In this document: positions 35,301 to 46,601 of the stretch, piece by piece | Layout of the letters: every line of letters begins with the position of its first letter | Position numbering within the stretch: the stretch's first letter is position 1 | Source: Porphyra umbilicalis | Lineage: Eukaryota; Rhodophyta; Bangiophyceae; Bangiales; Bangiaceae | Assembly (NCBI GenBank): GCA_002049455.2 | Contig: KV918919.1 | Span: 1-64,000 of the forward strand | Length of the DNA: 64,000 bases | Direction: 5' to 3' | Position numbers and translations under genes: made by a program | The notes under the pieces: generated by a model | Told to the model about the DNA's origin: nothing | The model's database searches: none | Seen by the model: only the letters and a program-made list of their open reading frames with translations

Positions 35301-36641
35301 GTATTGAAGCAAGGGCAATGTGAGTGCGGCCTGGTGGTGTTTGTGCGCTGTGTTGCGGGGTGCCCGGAGCCGCTACTAACCCTGTTGACCGCAATGAATG
35401 CTTCCCTTATTCCACTGCGCTTGCTGCTGCTCGCACACATCTCTCCCTTTTGCCACGTCCACCTCTGCTGAGCAGAAGCCTGAGAACATCCTGATGCGGG
35501 CAAGCGGCCACATTGCCGTGTCGGACTTTGACCTGAGCAAACAGGCGCACCCGGTCGGCCCGCGCATCATCCAACAGCAGATGAAGCTGTCGGACAAAAT
35601 CAGGAAGTCGCTGTCGCTATCTAAGTCGCGCGGCTCGATGTCAAACCTGGCTAACCTGGACATTGTGCACTCGGAGCCAGTCCTGCCGTACCAGACCAAC
35701 TCCTTTGTCGGGTACGTTTGCTGTGGCTTTTGTCTTGATTGGAACGTACGCCAGCCGTGCGTGCGCGTGCTCCCATTATACTGGGCCGTCCCTGGTGTAC
35801 AGAGCGACTAACCATGGAGTATGCATGCTGGTGAGTCATGGTGAGGCTATTGTTTTGCACCCCTTCATTGGCCTCGATTGCTACTGATACAGGACGGAGG
35901 AGTACATCAGCCCAGAGGTTGTCAACGGCGTCGGTCAAACAAGCGCGGTGGACTGGTGGACGCTGGGCATTCTCATCTGGGAGGTACGTTTGGGTGATGT
36001 GGATGCATGTGGGGCATCCGCGTGTCGCATGTATTAGCTCATCCATGGCCTCTACCATCTGTGAAGAGCGGAAGGTCGGGATGTGCAGCATTTTTAGCCG
36101 CAGTAGTACTGACTGATGGTGTTTTGTTTCTGGTTGCCGTTGCCCTGCACGTTCTATACCCTTGATGCCTGCTGGTTGCCATTTTTTACTTGATTCTTGT
36201 CGTACATTCCGCTTCTCTCGTCGTCTTGTCTCACAGATGCTGACCGGCAGCACACCCTTCAAGGGCTCCTGCGCAGACGACACGTTTGCCAACATCCTCT
36301 CGTCGCCGCTCAAGTGGCCCGAAACGGTGGTGGTGTCGTCCGACTGCAAGGCAGTGGTGAAGAAGCTGCTGCGACGGGAGCCCGAGAAGCGGCTGGGGGC
36401 GGAGAATGGGGCGTCGGAGATCAAGGCGGCGCGGTGGTTTGCGGGCGTGAACTTTGCGCTGATCCGTAACGAGACGCCTCCAATCATCCCCCCCGCGGCG
36501 AAGAACGAGCTGGCCGAAACGTCGGCGCCGGCGATGGCGGATGATGGGGACAATGACGCTGCGCTGGACGATCGTGGGGACCAGGACAACCCATTTTCGG
36601 ACTTCAGCCTGAAGCGGGATTCCCTCCATCGGCACTACTGA
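31897..36641 (+). CDS. AGC-VIII-type protein kinase 1, with long DRGG-repeat N-terminus, five exons
   Basis: The kinase domain resembles the fungal NRC-2/FPK1 and plant AGC-VIII (phototropin-type) group. It has G-loop [13 protein letters not shown], the Lys in YAMK, αC TEREIL, YRDLKPENIL, and DFD in place of DFG (VSDFDLSK). A long activation-segment insertion ([18 protein letters not shown]) precedes [14 protein letters not shown] and [16 protein letters not shown]. The C-terminus [11 protein letters not shown] has an FxxF hydrophobic motif, the usual PDK1 docking site. Exons: 31897-34234, 34921-35209, 35476-35711, 35893-35983, 36237-36641. All introns are GT-AG. The N-terminal about 780 residues are low complexity: a Gly/Ser part, a long repeat of Asp-Arg-Gly-Gly units, then Pro-rich. 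There is no LOV domain. The frame changes once in the C run at about 33535-33543. Fungal relatives regulate lipid flippases, but the substrate here is unknown. About 1,118 residues. Confidence 0.88.
32500..33430. repeat. Coding minisatellite: about 15-bp units encoding xDRGG/VG
   Basis: Dozens of units related to GACCGCGGCGGCGGC and its variants encode runs such as [13 protein letters not shown] and [11 protein letters not shown] stretch of near-perfect 15-bp copies (GACCGCACCGGCGGC) lies at about 33353-33420. The unit keeps the reading frame, so copy number can change without frame damage. Confidence 0.85.
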
Positions 36642-37551
36642 TGCGGATGGCCAGCATGTGCGCATGGGCGGGGAGAGCCGAGAGGAGCACCCAAGCGCAC
36701 CCATTGGTATTGCTCCCATGGGTTATTGTATTGTTTTATATTTGTAGATCATGTTTCCGCCGCCGTCTCCGGCCGTCGCTGTTGGTTGCTGGTGGGACTG
36801 CGGAGGGGTCCAGTCGTGCGGCAGACGCGAGCAGACGGAGGCCACCCGCTGTATAGCTCACGTGATGAACAGGGGCCAAACAAGCCGACATCAGAATGCA
36901 GGCTACAAGCGCCGGCGTTGTGGAAACTTGTGAGGCCCAACTGCTATCAATAGGATACCAGCACGGGTTCACAGCACAGCCACACAAGCCACTCGGGGCA
37001 GGAGTGGGCAGTCAGTGCACGGTGCAGCGCGTCGCAGCGCAGCCGCCCAGGAAGCCAGACACGTTGGTGTGACCTTTGATCCCTGGCCGGAGCGATGCTG
37101 CCAGAATTCCTTCTGCGAGGACCACTGCAAATCATGATGCTAGTTTGTTGTGTTCGCGTAACGTTTCTGCTTTGCAAGGGCCCAGATGACACATCAAGTG
37201 GCACACAGACCACGGATGACAAAGCGTGCTACCCACGTATGAGGATACGCATCTGTTCCAGTATTGGATTTCTTTCATAAAGTTATTATTAATCATTGCC
37301 AAGTTTACATTTCCGAGAGATTCTAGTTCGATACTTTTCGCAAGTGGCTCTACAGCTGCAACTCAATACGTGTGAATGTGGCTCAAATGATGGGTTTTAT
37401 GAACACAGACGGTGGGCGTGATGAGTCGGCTGTGGTCAGCAACAGGTGACGTGATTGGGCGGAGCGGTGAAGTGCGCAGTGCAAGTCGTCTCCTAGGCAT
37501 AGGAATAACGCAAGGCTGTTGTCCTGTCGCCTGAGCGCAGTAGTACGAACA
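36642..37551. other. Intergenic, after kinase 1
   Basis: Less GC-rich sequence with an AT-rich patch at about 37270-37300 (GTTATTATTAATCATT). No gene seen. Confidence 0.5.
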
Positions 37552-38099
37552 CTACCCAGCCCGTCGGCGGAATCGAGCCGGGGAGGCTGTTGGTCGTCGA
37601 CGTCCACACCGGATCGGACAGGGGCGGAAATTCCAGCAGAGGAGACCACCCAGGCGGGTGCGTTGGGAGGTCCATCGCGGGCGCCATCCTGCCGACGGTG
37701 CGGAAAGCGAGGGGGGGACGTGCTCAGCCACCCACCGGCAGGTGGCGGCGGTGATGCCGATGACAGCGACAGAGGCAACGGCAGCAATGACCGCCCGACG
37801 GCGCTCACAGTAGAGTGGCGGCGCAAGGCACTCGCCACAGTCCCGCTGCTGAACGCCGGCGGCGGCGGGTGGGGACGGCATACCAACATCATCGCCGCGC
37901 CTTCAACGGCGCCACCGGCGCCCGTCGCGGGCGCTCCGACGCGTCCGCCGACGCAACCAGACGAGCGGTCTCCCGTGCGCGGGAGGGAAAGAGTGGCAGA
38001 CGAGCGGCACCGGGTCAGCCGCCCCTCGGCCGTGAGCGGCCGCGCGCACCGCGCGCTCGAGGCTCGCCGACACGATGGCAGGCGGCGGCTGACGGCCAT
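37552..38099 (-). CDS. Possible small plastid membrane protein (uncertain)
   Basis: From ATG 38099 the minus strand reads MAVSRRLPSCRRASSARCAR, transit-like. Further on, in another frame, it reads QRDCGECLAPPLYCERRRAV, then the hydrophobic IAAVASVAVIGITAATCRWV, ending at 37552. The RRR plus hydrophobic segment resembles a thylakoid-transfer or transmembrane region, and CxxC-like cysteines precede it. The two parts join in phase if a 35-base segment with GTATGC and TTCAG ends is removed, but that is very short for an intron. No homopolymer lies at the break. Real but unproven coding, or chance, are both possible. Confidence 0.25.
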
Positions 38100-38174
38100 G
38101 GTGGCGCACCTACCGTGTTGACCTCTATTGTCCCGTTGACGCGCGAATGTGACAAACCCATCCAGGAGTGGCAG

Positions 38175-38302
38175 AAGGCCACGGCCGCAGAAGGCCACGG
38201 CCGCAGAAGGCCACGGCCGCCGAAGGCCACGGCCGCCGAAGGCCACGGCAGCCGAAGGCCACGGCCGCAGAAGGCCACGGCCGCAGAAGGCCACGGCCGC
38301 AG
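38175..38302. repeat. Minisatellite, 16-bp unit, 8 copies
   Basis: Eight back-to-back copies of AAGGCCACGGCCGCAG, three of which vary by one or two bases (GCCG in place of GCAG, or GGCAG). Each unit contains the palindrome GGCCACGGCC-like core. It is direct, without spacers. Confidence 0.95.
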
Positions 38303-39320
38303 AAGGTACGGTATGCGATTTTCGTATTCCGCAACAATCGTTTTCGGCCACATGCAGCCGCAGCCTATAATTTCGAGGCTTGTAGTTTCTGTCAAGTATT
38401 GTCTAAACTTGTGCTGCCTCAGATCTTTCATCAGCCCTTGCTCAAGCGAAATGAAAACTGATTCGCCAGGGAAGTCCTGACCGAGACGGTTGACTGCTGG
38501 TTGGCCCAGACCACGGACGGCGTGCCGCCTCGGTCTCGGTCGCGCACACCGCCATCGCCCTCCTGCCGGCCTGTGCAGCGCTACCGCCGGCCGCCCGCTC
38601 CCTCCCGAACAGCGCGGCAACAAGGGTGGCGGCTGGGGACACCCCCAACGACCAACGACGAGCGACGAGTAGGCGCCGGGCAACGACCAGCGCGCGGTCG
38701 CCGTGCGTGGGCGACCCACCCACGTCTCGCCCCCACACCCTGTGGCGTCTCGCCCTGCACCAACCGCGGGCCGGACGTGCACAGGACGCCCGGGTGGCTG
38801 CCCCCAACGCTGTGGCAGCGGGCGTGCGCCGCGGCACCACCGCCTCTCTCTGTCACCCCCTCCTGTCCCCCTGCCCTTGCTCCGCCCCCCGTGTGGGTGC
38901 AGCGTTCTCGGTACGGTCCATACCCGTGCCAGGCGGGCCAACGCTACTGCACGCGCGTTGGGGCCCGTGCGTGCCTTGGCCGCCGTGTGTGGCGGCGGGT
39001 GGGAAGGCCCCCCTGTGACGGTTTCGCGCGCTGCTGCCGACCCAGCCGCCGTGCCGCGCGTGACTCGGCGCCGCCCGGACGCCCCTCAACGGCCTGCCGT
39101 GCGTATGTCGACGGGCGTTCACCGCCGTTGTCGACCGCCCGCCCGCGGCGCCTTGTGGTTGTGACCTCGGGCCCTGGCGCCGCCCGCTGCCGTTACTTGT
39201 CCCCCCCCCCTCTACGTGCCCCTGTGCGGCCGTTTTTCGACCAACCGCCATTATCATCCGCCCCCTACCCCCCCCGCGTCCCCTCTGCCGCTGACGTGCT
39301 AAGGAGGCCGTTTCCCCACA
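38303..39320. other. Upstream region of kinase 2
   Basis: The first 200 bp are AT-richer. From 38500 on it is GC-rich with open frames on both strands and no domain. A C/T-rich leader lies at about 39199-39300 before the ATG. Confidence 0.5.
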
Positions 39321-42300
39321 ATGCCGTGGACGGCGCGTGGGGCGCAGCGGCCGAAGTCGCCGCACGTGGACGTTGGCAACACAACCACCAACGACATTGG
39401 CCGCCGCTCATCGACGGGTGGCGGTGGGCGGGGCAGCACGGGCACCAACGGTAGCTGGGCGACCGACGAGTCGAGCGGCGGTCCCGGCGCCGGCGGTAGC
39501 AACGCCGCCGTCGTTGGAGGGGGTGCGGGCAGCACCGCGGGGCTGGTCGCGGGGGCGGTGGCCCGCTTTAGCCGCGGGAGCTCGAGCAGCGGTGGCGGCG
39601 GGCCAGGCGCTTCGTCGGGCGTCTCCCCGCCCGGCGGCTCCGCTCCCGGCGGGCGGAGGGGCGGGGTGCAGCCGCTGTCTCTCCCGGCCATGTTGCCGAC
39701 GCCCGTATCCCCGGCCTCGTCGGCCGGCGTGGCCGGCGTGTCCCCCCTGCCACCCCGCAGCGGCGGCGGCGGCGGCGGTGGAGCCGGCGGCGGCGTCACT
39801 CCCCGGTCGGCTCCGACCCGGGAGGCCCCTACGCGCGGGCCCACCGTGCGTGAGGCTCCCGTCCGCGAAGCCCCATACCGCGAGGCGCCCGTCCGGGAAG
39901 ACGGGCGGACACCAGAGGGCGGATGCCCCGACACACCCGGTGCCGGGGCGACTTCCGGCGTTCCGGCCTTGACGACGGGCGGGGAGGGTGGCGGCTGGGG
40001 TGGCGGGCCGGTTCCGTCAGGCCCGCCTGTCGGTGCGGTGGCGCCGACGGGCGGGTTGGCAGCAGCGATGGCGCCGTCCGAGTCGCTGCTACGCCAACCG
40101 TCGGTTTTCACCCAGATGAAGAAGGAGGAGGTGCTCGCACGGTCTGCAATGCCAGCGTCTGAGATGTTCCCGGTGGAGGAGGCGCAGGTGGGGCCGCGCC
40201 ACTTTACGCGCTTGCGGCTGCTGGGGCGTGGGGGGATTGGACGGGTGTATCTGGTCTTGTTGAAGGGGACGAACAAGCTCTACGCAATGAAGTACGTTTG
40301 CTGGGGGGAGGGGGGGGTGGGAACGCAAACCGTTGACCGGGCCTGTGTGCGTGCTTTGGAGTGGTGTGGACGAGTGCGGATCCTACATGTGTCACGTGGG
40401 TGCCTGTGTTTACGTGGGCTGGAGGAGACGACGCGATGGCGACGGAGAGGCTGGGGCCGACGAGGCAGCTTGTGCCGAGTGTGTCTAGTGCGGGTGGCGG
40501 CGGGGCGCCCTGCCATGCTGGTTGTGCGACGTCGTCCTTCGACGCAGTGGGCAGGGGTTTGTTTTGTGGTAGGCAGCTCGCGCACGTGTCCTCGGGTGTG
40601 GCAGGTGAGTCCTCATGTGCCTCCACTCATGCACAGGCTACTGACTCAACGTCCTCTGCTCGTGGCTGACTGTGTGCACCGTTGTGCTTGCTTGCTCTTG
40701 TCTACTGTTTGCGCCGTCTTGGTGATGTGCAGAGTGTACGTTTTGGTCGTTGTGGTGTTTGCGAGGGGCTTGCCGTGGGCGTGTTCGGTCTTCTCTCGCA
40801 GACACAATCTGTGTGGGACCTCGGCTGCACGCATTGTCACCGTTGCTGACGCCTCTGGACGTTGTCCGTGCATTTTTCTGTTGTGGTGTCGCCACGCATG
40901 CATTTTCTCTCTCTTGTTTGTTCTGACCACCCCTCTTCATTCTTGCCCCGGCGATGCACAGGCTGACCAAGGAGGAGATGATCTCGCGCAACAAGGTCAA
41001 GCGCGTCCTGACCGAGCGGGAGATTCTGGCGACGGCCAACCACCCATTCATCATCACAATGTTTGCGTCCTTCCAAACGTCGTCGCGGCTGTGTTTTGTG
41101 ATGGAGTATGCGGCGGGGGGCGAGTTTTTCAAAGTGCTGCAGCGGCAGCCGAACAAGCGGCTGCGGGAGGACGCGGCACGGTTCTACGCGGCGGAGGTGA
41201 CGCTGGCGTTGGAGTACCTGCACCACATGGGGTTCATCTACCGGGACTTGGTACGTTGGTGGGGTGGCGTGGTGCTGTACAGGTGGCTGTGCGTGGGCGT
41301 GGTGGGGTGGAGAGATTAGGCAGTACGTGCGGGATACTAACGTCGTAGACCTGGTTGCACTTGCTGTGCATTCCATTGCACTTCTTGCATGCCTTCGCAT
41401 ACATGTTTCGCTGCTGCACAGAAACCCGAGAACATCCTGATGCGGGCCAGTGGCCACATTGCGGTGACAGACTTTGACCTGAGCAAGCAGGCGCACCCGG
41501 TCGGACCACGCATCATCCAACAACAGATGAAGCTGTCGGACAAGATCAGAAAATCGTTGTCCCTGTCGAAGACGCGGTCTTCTGCATCCAGCTTGGTCAA
41601 CTTGGACATTGTCAACTCGGAGCCAGTCCTGCCATATCAGACCAACTCTTTTGTCGGGTATGTTTGTTGTGGCCTTTGTCTTAGTTGGAACATACGCCGG
41701 CCGTGCGTGCGCGTGCTCCCATTGTAGTGGGCCGTTCTGGTGTACAGAGTGACTAACCATGGAGTATGCATGCTGGTGAGTCATGGTGAGGCTATTGTTT
41801 TGCACCCCTCGATTGGCCTTGATTGCTACTGATACAGGACGGAGGAGTACATCAGCCCAGAGGTTGTCAACGGCGTCGGTCAAACAAGCGCGGTGGACTG
41901 GTGGACGCTGGGCATTCTCATCTGGGAGGTACGTTTGGGTGATGTGGATGCATGTGGGGCATCCGCGTGTCGCATGTATTAGCTCATCCATGGCCTCTAC
42001 CAGCTGTGAAGAGCGTAGCGCCGGGATGTGCATGCAGTTCTTGCCCGTAACGGTACTGACTGACCGTGTGTTGTTTCTGGTTGCCCTCGCCCTGCGCATA
42101 CTATTCTCCCGATGCGTCCTGCCTCGCCCTGCGCATACTATTCTCCCGATTCGTCCTGGTTGGCCTTCCGTACGCGTTTTGCGTCATGCATTTCGTTTTT
42201 CTGTGGCTTTTCGCACAGATGCTGACCGGCGGGACACCCTTCAAGGGCTCCTGCGCAGACGACACGTTTGCCAATATCCTCTCGTCGCCGCTCAAGTGGC

Positions 42301-42620
42301 CCGACACGGTGGCGGTGTCGTCCGACTGCAAGACAGTGGTGAAGAAGCTGTTGCGGCGGGAGCCCGAGAAGCGGCTGGGTGCGGAGAATGGGGCGTCGGA
42401 GATCAAGGCGGCGCGGTGGTTCGCGGGCGTGAACTTTGCGCTGATCCGTAACGAGGTGCCGCCGATCATCCCCGCGGCACGGGACGAGCAGGCCGAAACG
42501 TCGGCGCCGGCGATGGCGGATGATGGGGACAATGACGCTGCGCTGGACGATCGTGGGGACCAGGACAACCCATTTTCGGACTTCAGCCTGAAGCGGGAGG
42601 CCCTTCACCGGCATTACTGA
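39321..42620 (+). CDS. AGC-VIII-type protein kinase 2, tandem paralogue, five exons
   Basis: The 662-residue product has the same kinase core as its neighbour about 7 kb upstream: [33 protein letters not shown] (DFD), the insertion [32 protein letters not shown], and the FxxF ending [11 protein letters not shown]. Exons: 39321-40291, 40962-41250, 41422-41657, 41838-41928, 42219-42620. Exons 2, 3 and 4 have exactly the same lengths as in kinase 1 (289, 236 and 91 bp). The reading frame is intact. The N-terminus [20 protein letters not shown] is unrelated to kinase 1 until the shared ARFSRGSSS motif and then [20 protein letters not shown]. Instead of DRGG units it has an R-x-A-P repeat ([20 protein letters not shown]). 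No LOV domain. Confidence 0.92.
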
Positions 42621-43349
42621 ATGGGGGAGGGCGAGAGGGGGGCTCGGTGCACATGTTGGTGCGGGCTGGGCGGGGGCGGCCTGCTGTACTCTGTTTCTGT
42701 CTTTTTTTTCCTGTTGCATAGCGTGCCCAGTACACAGTCAGACAGTCCAGTCTGCTCCTCCTCTTGCGCTCATGCACTTTTAGTTGCCAGGCCTACTTTC
42801 GACAGGCCACGACGAAGCTCTGCACATCCTATTAATACGTTGCACCGTGGGCTATTGAGCAGTTGTGTCTCGATGCGCGTGCCGTGCGATGAAACACTCT
42901 GTGCAACCCCGATGCGAGACGCTGGCCCACACAGCAGAAACAGAAGTTGCCTTTTCGAAGACCAAGGGCAGAACGTACTTGTGCAGCGCATGAGGGCTCT
43001 CTTCGTCCTCACAATGCGATAGATACCTCGGCCACTACATTTAAAAACAGCCAAGCAACCATCGCTCACGATGGCGCAATAAGCCTCATGGAGCGAGTGC
43101 GCGCTCGGGGGGTCGCGCAGTCTCCCTCCACTGAAGCTCCATTGACAGAGAATGCCGTGCAAAGCGTCCAACATGCCCATGCAACAGCCCGACGCCGCCA
43201 ACTCTGGCAAGGTGTCGGCGTCTGTAGTGCAGCTCGCCCTTCCACCCAGCTACGCCCACTTCACCAAATCCCTGCGCCTCGCCTTGCCTCGCCTCCCCCG
43301 CCCATCCCACACTAAAAAAGTGCATGCGCACGTCGTCGCATCCAGCCCC
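42621..43349. other. Intergenic, between convergent kinase 2 and MED19
   Basis: Mixed composition and broken frames. No gene seen. Confidence 0.5.
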
Positions 43350-43922
43350 TCACGCCGGCGTGCCACTCGCAATGCTGCTGCTACCATCCCGACGTTTCTT
43401 CTTTCGACTCTTCTTCCCACTGCCCCCTTCGCCATCCTCATCGCCTTCTCCCTCATCGTCGCCCCCTCCTTCGCCCTCCTCACGGCGCCGGCGCTTGCGG
43501 CGCTTGCGACGTTTTTCCTTCCGCCGGCGCCGCCGGTCGTCGTCCTCATCCCACGCTTGCTCGATGGACAGCCACTCGGGCATCGGCACGGGGGGGCCGC
43601 CTTCGGTCAACACGAGCGCCGACCGGAGGGAGCGCTCGTCAAATGGCACCAGCTCCCGCTCGTCCTCGTTGGCGGGCGCAAGCGCCAATTCCATCAAGGA
43701 TCCGGCAGGGCAGCGGGGACGGACCGGAACGTCCGCGACGGGGATGTCAGTGAGGTAATGGGCGAACGTGGAGCGGAGCTTGGCCGACCGAAGCTCGGCA
43801 AGGGCCGGGCCGAGGCCGTAGCTGTCGATAAAATCGGCGACAGGGGCAGCAGCCGCGTCCGCGCCCGCCGCAGAGGCTGGAGCGGTGGCGGTCACCGCCG
43901 CTGTGGCACCGAGTGGGTCCAT
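43350..43922 (-). CDS. MED19: Mediator subunit 19 (MED19)
   Basis: MED19 is a head/middle subunit of Mediator, linking transcription factors to RNA polymerase II. The 190-residue protein has the family order. FIDSYGLGPALAELRSAKLR is followed by HYLTDIPVADVP (family F-x-P-D-I/L-P-G-like), and SLMELALAPANEDERELVPF aligns with the SLRSLIEKPP-GGKEL-P block. LRSALVLTEGGPPVPMPEWL aligns with LAGFRLHPGPLPEQY. Then come a strongly basic stretch (RRRRKEKRRKRRKRRRREE) and an acidic/Lys tail, as in animal MED19. There is no intron. The call rests on motif order seen by eye, not on a search. The start chosen is MDPLGATAAVTATA; upstream in-frame codons are less likely. Confidence 0.75.
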   Translation of the reverse strand: MDPLGATAAVTATAPASAAGADAAAAPVADFIDSYGLGPALAELRSAKLRSTFAHYLTDIPVADVPVRPRCPAGSLMELALAPANEDERELVPFDERSLRSALVLTEGGPPVPMPEWLSIEQAWDEDDDRRRRRKEKRRKRRKRRRREEGEGGGDDEGEGDEDGEGGSGKKSRKKKRRDGSSSIASGTPA

Positions 43923-44620
43923 GGCAGTGCGTGACGGCACCGAGGCGCAGGAGCGGCAGAGAACAATCTGCGCGATGGAGGGGAGAGGATGCACGGTTCG
44001 ATCCGCGTGTAGGGACACGCACGCAGGAACAACAACTATACGAGTCGGAAACCATTTGTCTTACTGTTATCGTATTTGAATGATTTAACTGTATTCTCCG
44101 ACGAATGTGTACGCAAACAAGCTTGCTGACGACGAAACGTAACTGACAGTTGGTCGAAAAGAGGACAACAAATCCTGCCCGAACCAATCAATGGGGCCAC
44201 ACACAGGCTGCGCATGGAGCAACAGTAAGCATGTTTGGTTGACCATTGTCAGCGTGGGGCCCCACACTCTGAGGGAATGCACACAGCAGTGCGCCTTCTC
44301 CCCACCCCCGCGGTCGACCGTCTTCTTGGCCGTCCGTCTCGGTAGACTGCGCATGCGGTTTTCGGCGTCGTCCGCCGGCTGCCAACGGACGCGCCGACTG
44401 ACGCTGCGACTGCTGACCCTGGCGACCGTGGGGTCGCTCCAGGGGCGTGGCCGTCTAGAGACGCCGCGGCTTTTGCGGTGCTCCGTCGTCCCGCCGTTTG
44501 TGCTCTCCGTCTCACTGCCCATTGTGTCTTCTCTGTCCCTATCGGCCAACACCCGCCACGGACGTGTACGTGCGCGGGCAAAAGCTCATTTAGAACTGCA
44601 CGCGCGTGGCAGCGGCTGCG
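43923..44620. other. Divergent promoter region, MED19 and TLC genes
   Basis: An AT-richer part at about 44030-44160 is flanked by GC-rich sequence. No gene seen, no clear TATA box. Confidence 0.5.
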
Positions 44621-45649
44621 ATGACGGGCACCCTGGTGAGTGCCTTGCGAGCGCTGCCCGCGGCGGCGGCAGCGGTCGACGCGGCGCTCCCGACCTGGGC
44701 GGTGGTTGTTGGCGCCGCCGCCGGCTGGGCGGCCGCGTTGTCCCCTTCGGCGGTGTTATCGACTAGGCTCAGCGCCAGCTACCGGGAGCTCTCCCCCCCC
44801 GTGCGCGTGGAGTGGCTCTCCCGCGTCGTTTCCAACCTCCACGCAGTCATCCTGACGCCCGCCCTGGCGGTGACCGTGTTTGGCGACGCGGCACTGGCGG
44901 CCGGCGCTCCATTTTCGTCGGGCCCCGCGGTGCACGCGCTGCTCAAGGTCGGCCTTGGCTACTTTCTGTACGACGCGTTGCTGGTATCCGCCTACCGGCG
45001 GACCATCAGCGCACCGGGCCAGACGCTCTTCCACCACGCCCTCGTCCTCTCCTCTGTGTCATGGGTGCTCTACTCCAAGCTGCCGCTCGCCACCGTGTGG
45101 GCGGCGCTGCTCTTCCTCACCGAAGCGTCGACACCGTTTGTCAACCAGCGGTGGTTCATGGCGTTCCGTCACCGCCAGTCGGGCGCGTACAAGGTGACGG
45201 GTCTGGCCATGACACTCGCCTTCTTTGTCGCCCGCCCACTGTACATCCCGTTTGCTTGCGGGTGGATGCTCAAGCACCGAGTGCTCTACTCAGGGTTGAC
45301 CGAATACCAGCTGCGGGTGCTTTTGGCCATTGGAGTGACTGTCACGGTCGGCCTCTACGGCTTGAATATTTATTGGTTCAGCCTCATGGCGCGGGGGCTG
45401 GTCAAGGCCTTCCGCGGGAGCGGGGGGCGGGCGTTGGCGGCGGCGGGCAAGCGCTCGCAAGTTACGACGGGCGGAAACGCGACATCAGCGGCCGCGGGCT
45501 CGCTGGCGGGCGCGGTGGCGAACATGAGGCGACACGGGCCGTCGCCAACGTCGGTGACTGTCAACCCGGACTCGGCATGGATCCAAAAGGACGGCGCGTT
45601 GCGGCCCGCGGCGAACGGGCTGTTGAAGCGACGGCAGCCTGTATCGTAA
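44621..45649 (+). CDS. TLC-domain (TRAM-LAG1-CLN8) membrane protein
   Basis: The 342-residue protein has about six to seven hydrophobic helices. Family marks are SRVVSNLHAVILTPALAV (first TLC helix with S-x-x-H), GYFLYDALLVSAYRRT, TLFHHALVLSSVSWVLYS (the His-His pair), and FLTEASTPFVNQRWFM, the classical E-x-S-T-P-F-V-N-x-R-W signature. This places it nearer to TLCD/TMEM56-type proteins than to ceramide synthases, which have a Lag motif. Likely role: lipid handling in ER or other internal membranes; the substrate is unknown. The last about 75 residues are a basic, Ser/Ala-rich tail. ATG 44621 is the first Met; an upstream GTG is not used. No intron. Confidence 0.9.
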   Translation: MTGTLVSALRALPAAAAAVDAALPTWAVVVGAAAGWAAALSPSAVLSTRLSASYRELSPPVRVEWLSRVVSNLHAVILTPALAVTVFGDAALAAGAPFSSGPAVHALLKVGLGYFLYDALLVSAYRRTISAPGQTLFHHALVLSSVSWVLYSKLPLATVWAALLFLTEASTPFVNQRWFMAFRHRQSGAYKVTGLAMTLAFFVARPLYIPFACGWMLKHRVLYSGLTEYQLRVLLAIGVTVTVGLYGLNIYWFSLMARGLVKAFRGSGGRALAAAGKRSQVTTGGNATSAAAGSLAGAVANMRRHGPSPTSVTVNPDSAWIQKDGALRPAANGLLKRRQPVS

Positions 45650-46601
45650 GAGGTGTACATTTTCTTGCTGTCGTCATGCTGTGTGTGTGTTTGCGTTTCT
45701 CGCAGTCCTTTGCTTGGTACCTCACCGTGCGCGCGCGTGTCGGACTCGTGCTCTGTGGAGGCAGTGGTCTTGTGGCTTTGGCGTGCTGTTTCGTGGCCGC
45801 TGCGGCTCGGAGGGATGACCCTGTTGCATGTTTAATGCAGTGGAGGGTGGCCTGGGAGGAAGTGTCGTGCATGTCGCAACCGCAACAAGTGGCGGGCGGG
45901 CGTCCACCGTAAGCATCGGTCGGCACGCGAGCGGCCCCGCGCACCTATTTGCGTACCATGGCCGGGAACAGATGTATGCGAGTAGAGATTGGTACGCGTT
46001 GCCATAGTGCGACCGACACTGCACGGTGCAGGTTGCCTGTGCCCTTCTTCCGGCTCGGTCGTGTGTGTTTTTTTTCCCGGGGGCGCAAATTCACGGCGCA
46101 TCCCTCTCGACAATACGTTGTGCACAGCACCAGCCGCAGTTCTGCAAGGTGGTACGGACAGCCTGGCTGTTCGTCGTCTCCTGGCGCGGAGGAGCCGCCG
46201 CCTGGAACAGACCTGCGACAACCTTGCGGGCCGCGCCTGTGCGAAAGCATGTGCATCTTCATGTGCGTGTACGCATGTCCTCACGCAAACCAGACAATTG
46301 GGGCTTCCGACGGCAGATAACCAGGTCAAGTGCTGCTGGCGAAGCATCGCGCGGCCACCTCTATAGGGGGCCCAATAGACATCGACTGGAAGCTACGCAA
46401 AAGAGACAGCATCGGTTTCTATGACTCTCGACTGAGCAGCGTCACTCGTGCAGCAGGTGCTTTGTTGACTGGGGCATCCCTCTGGCGCGGTGTTCGTCCA
46501 CCATGCTCGGCCGTGACTGTGATGGACAATGACAGACAGCACGGACCAAGGGTCAAGCAACTTGGCGCGTTGTTCAGGAAACTAAACTTTAGGGTTGCAC
46601 A
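45650..46601. other. Gene-poor region, no supported gene
   Basis: Mixed composition. Open frames of up to about 170 codons show no domain. It probably includes the 3' UTR of the TLC gene. Confidence 0.5.

Noticed and set aside
38175-38302. Possible CRISPR-like array
   Set aside because: The 16-bp units abut without spacers and the genome is eukaryotic. It is a minisatellite.
43903-44010. tRNA-like A-box (TGGCACCGAGTGG) and B-box (GGTTCGATCC)
   Set aside because: The spacing is too long, no acceptor stem pairs, and the A-box lies in MED19 coding sequence.
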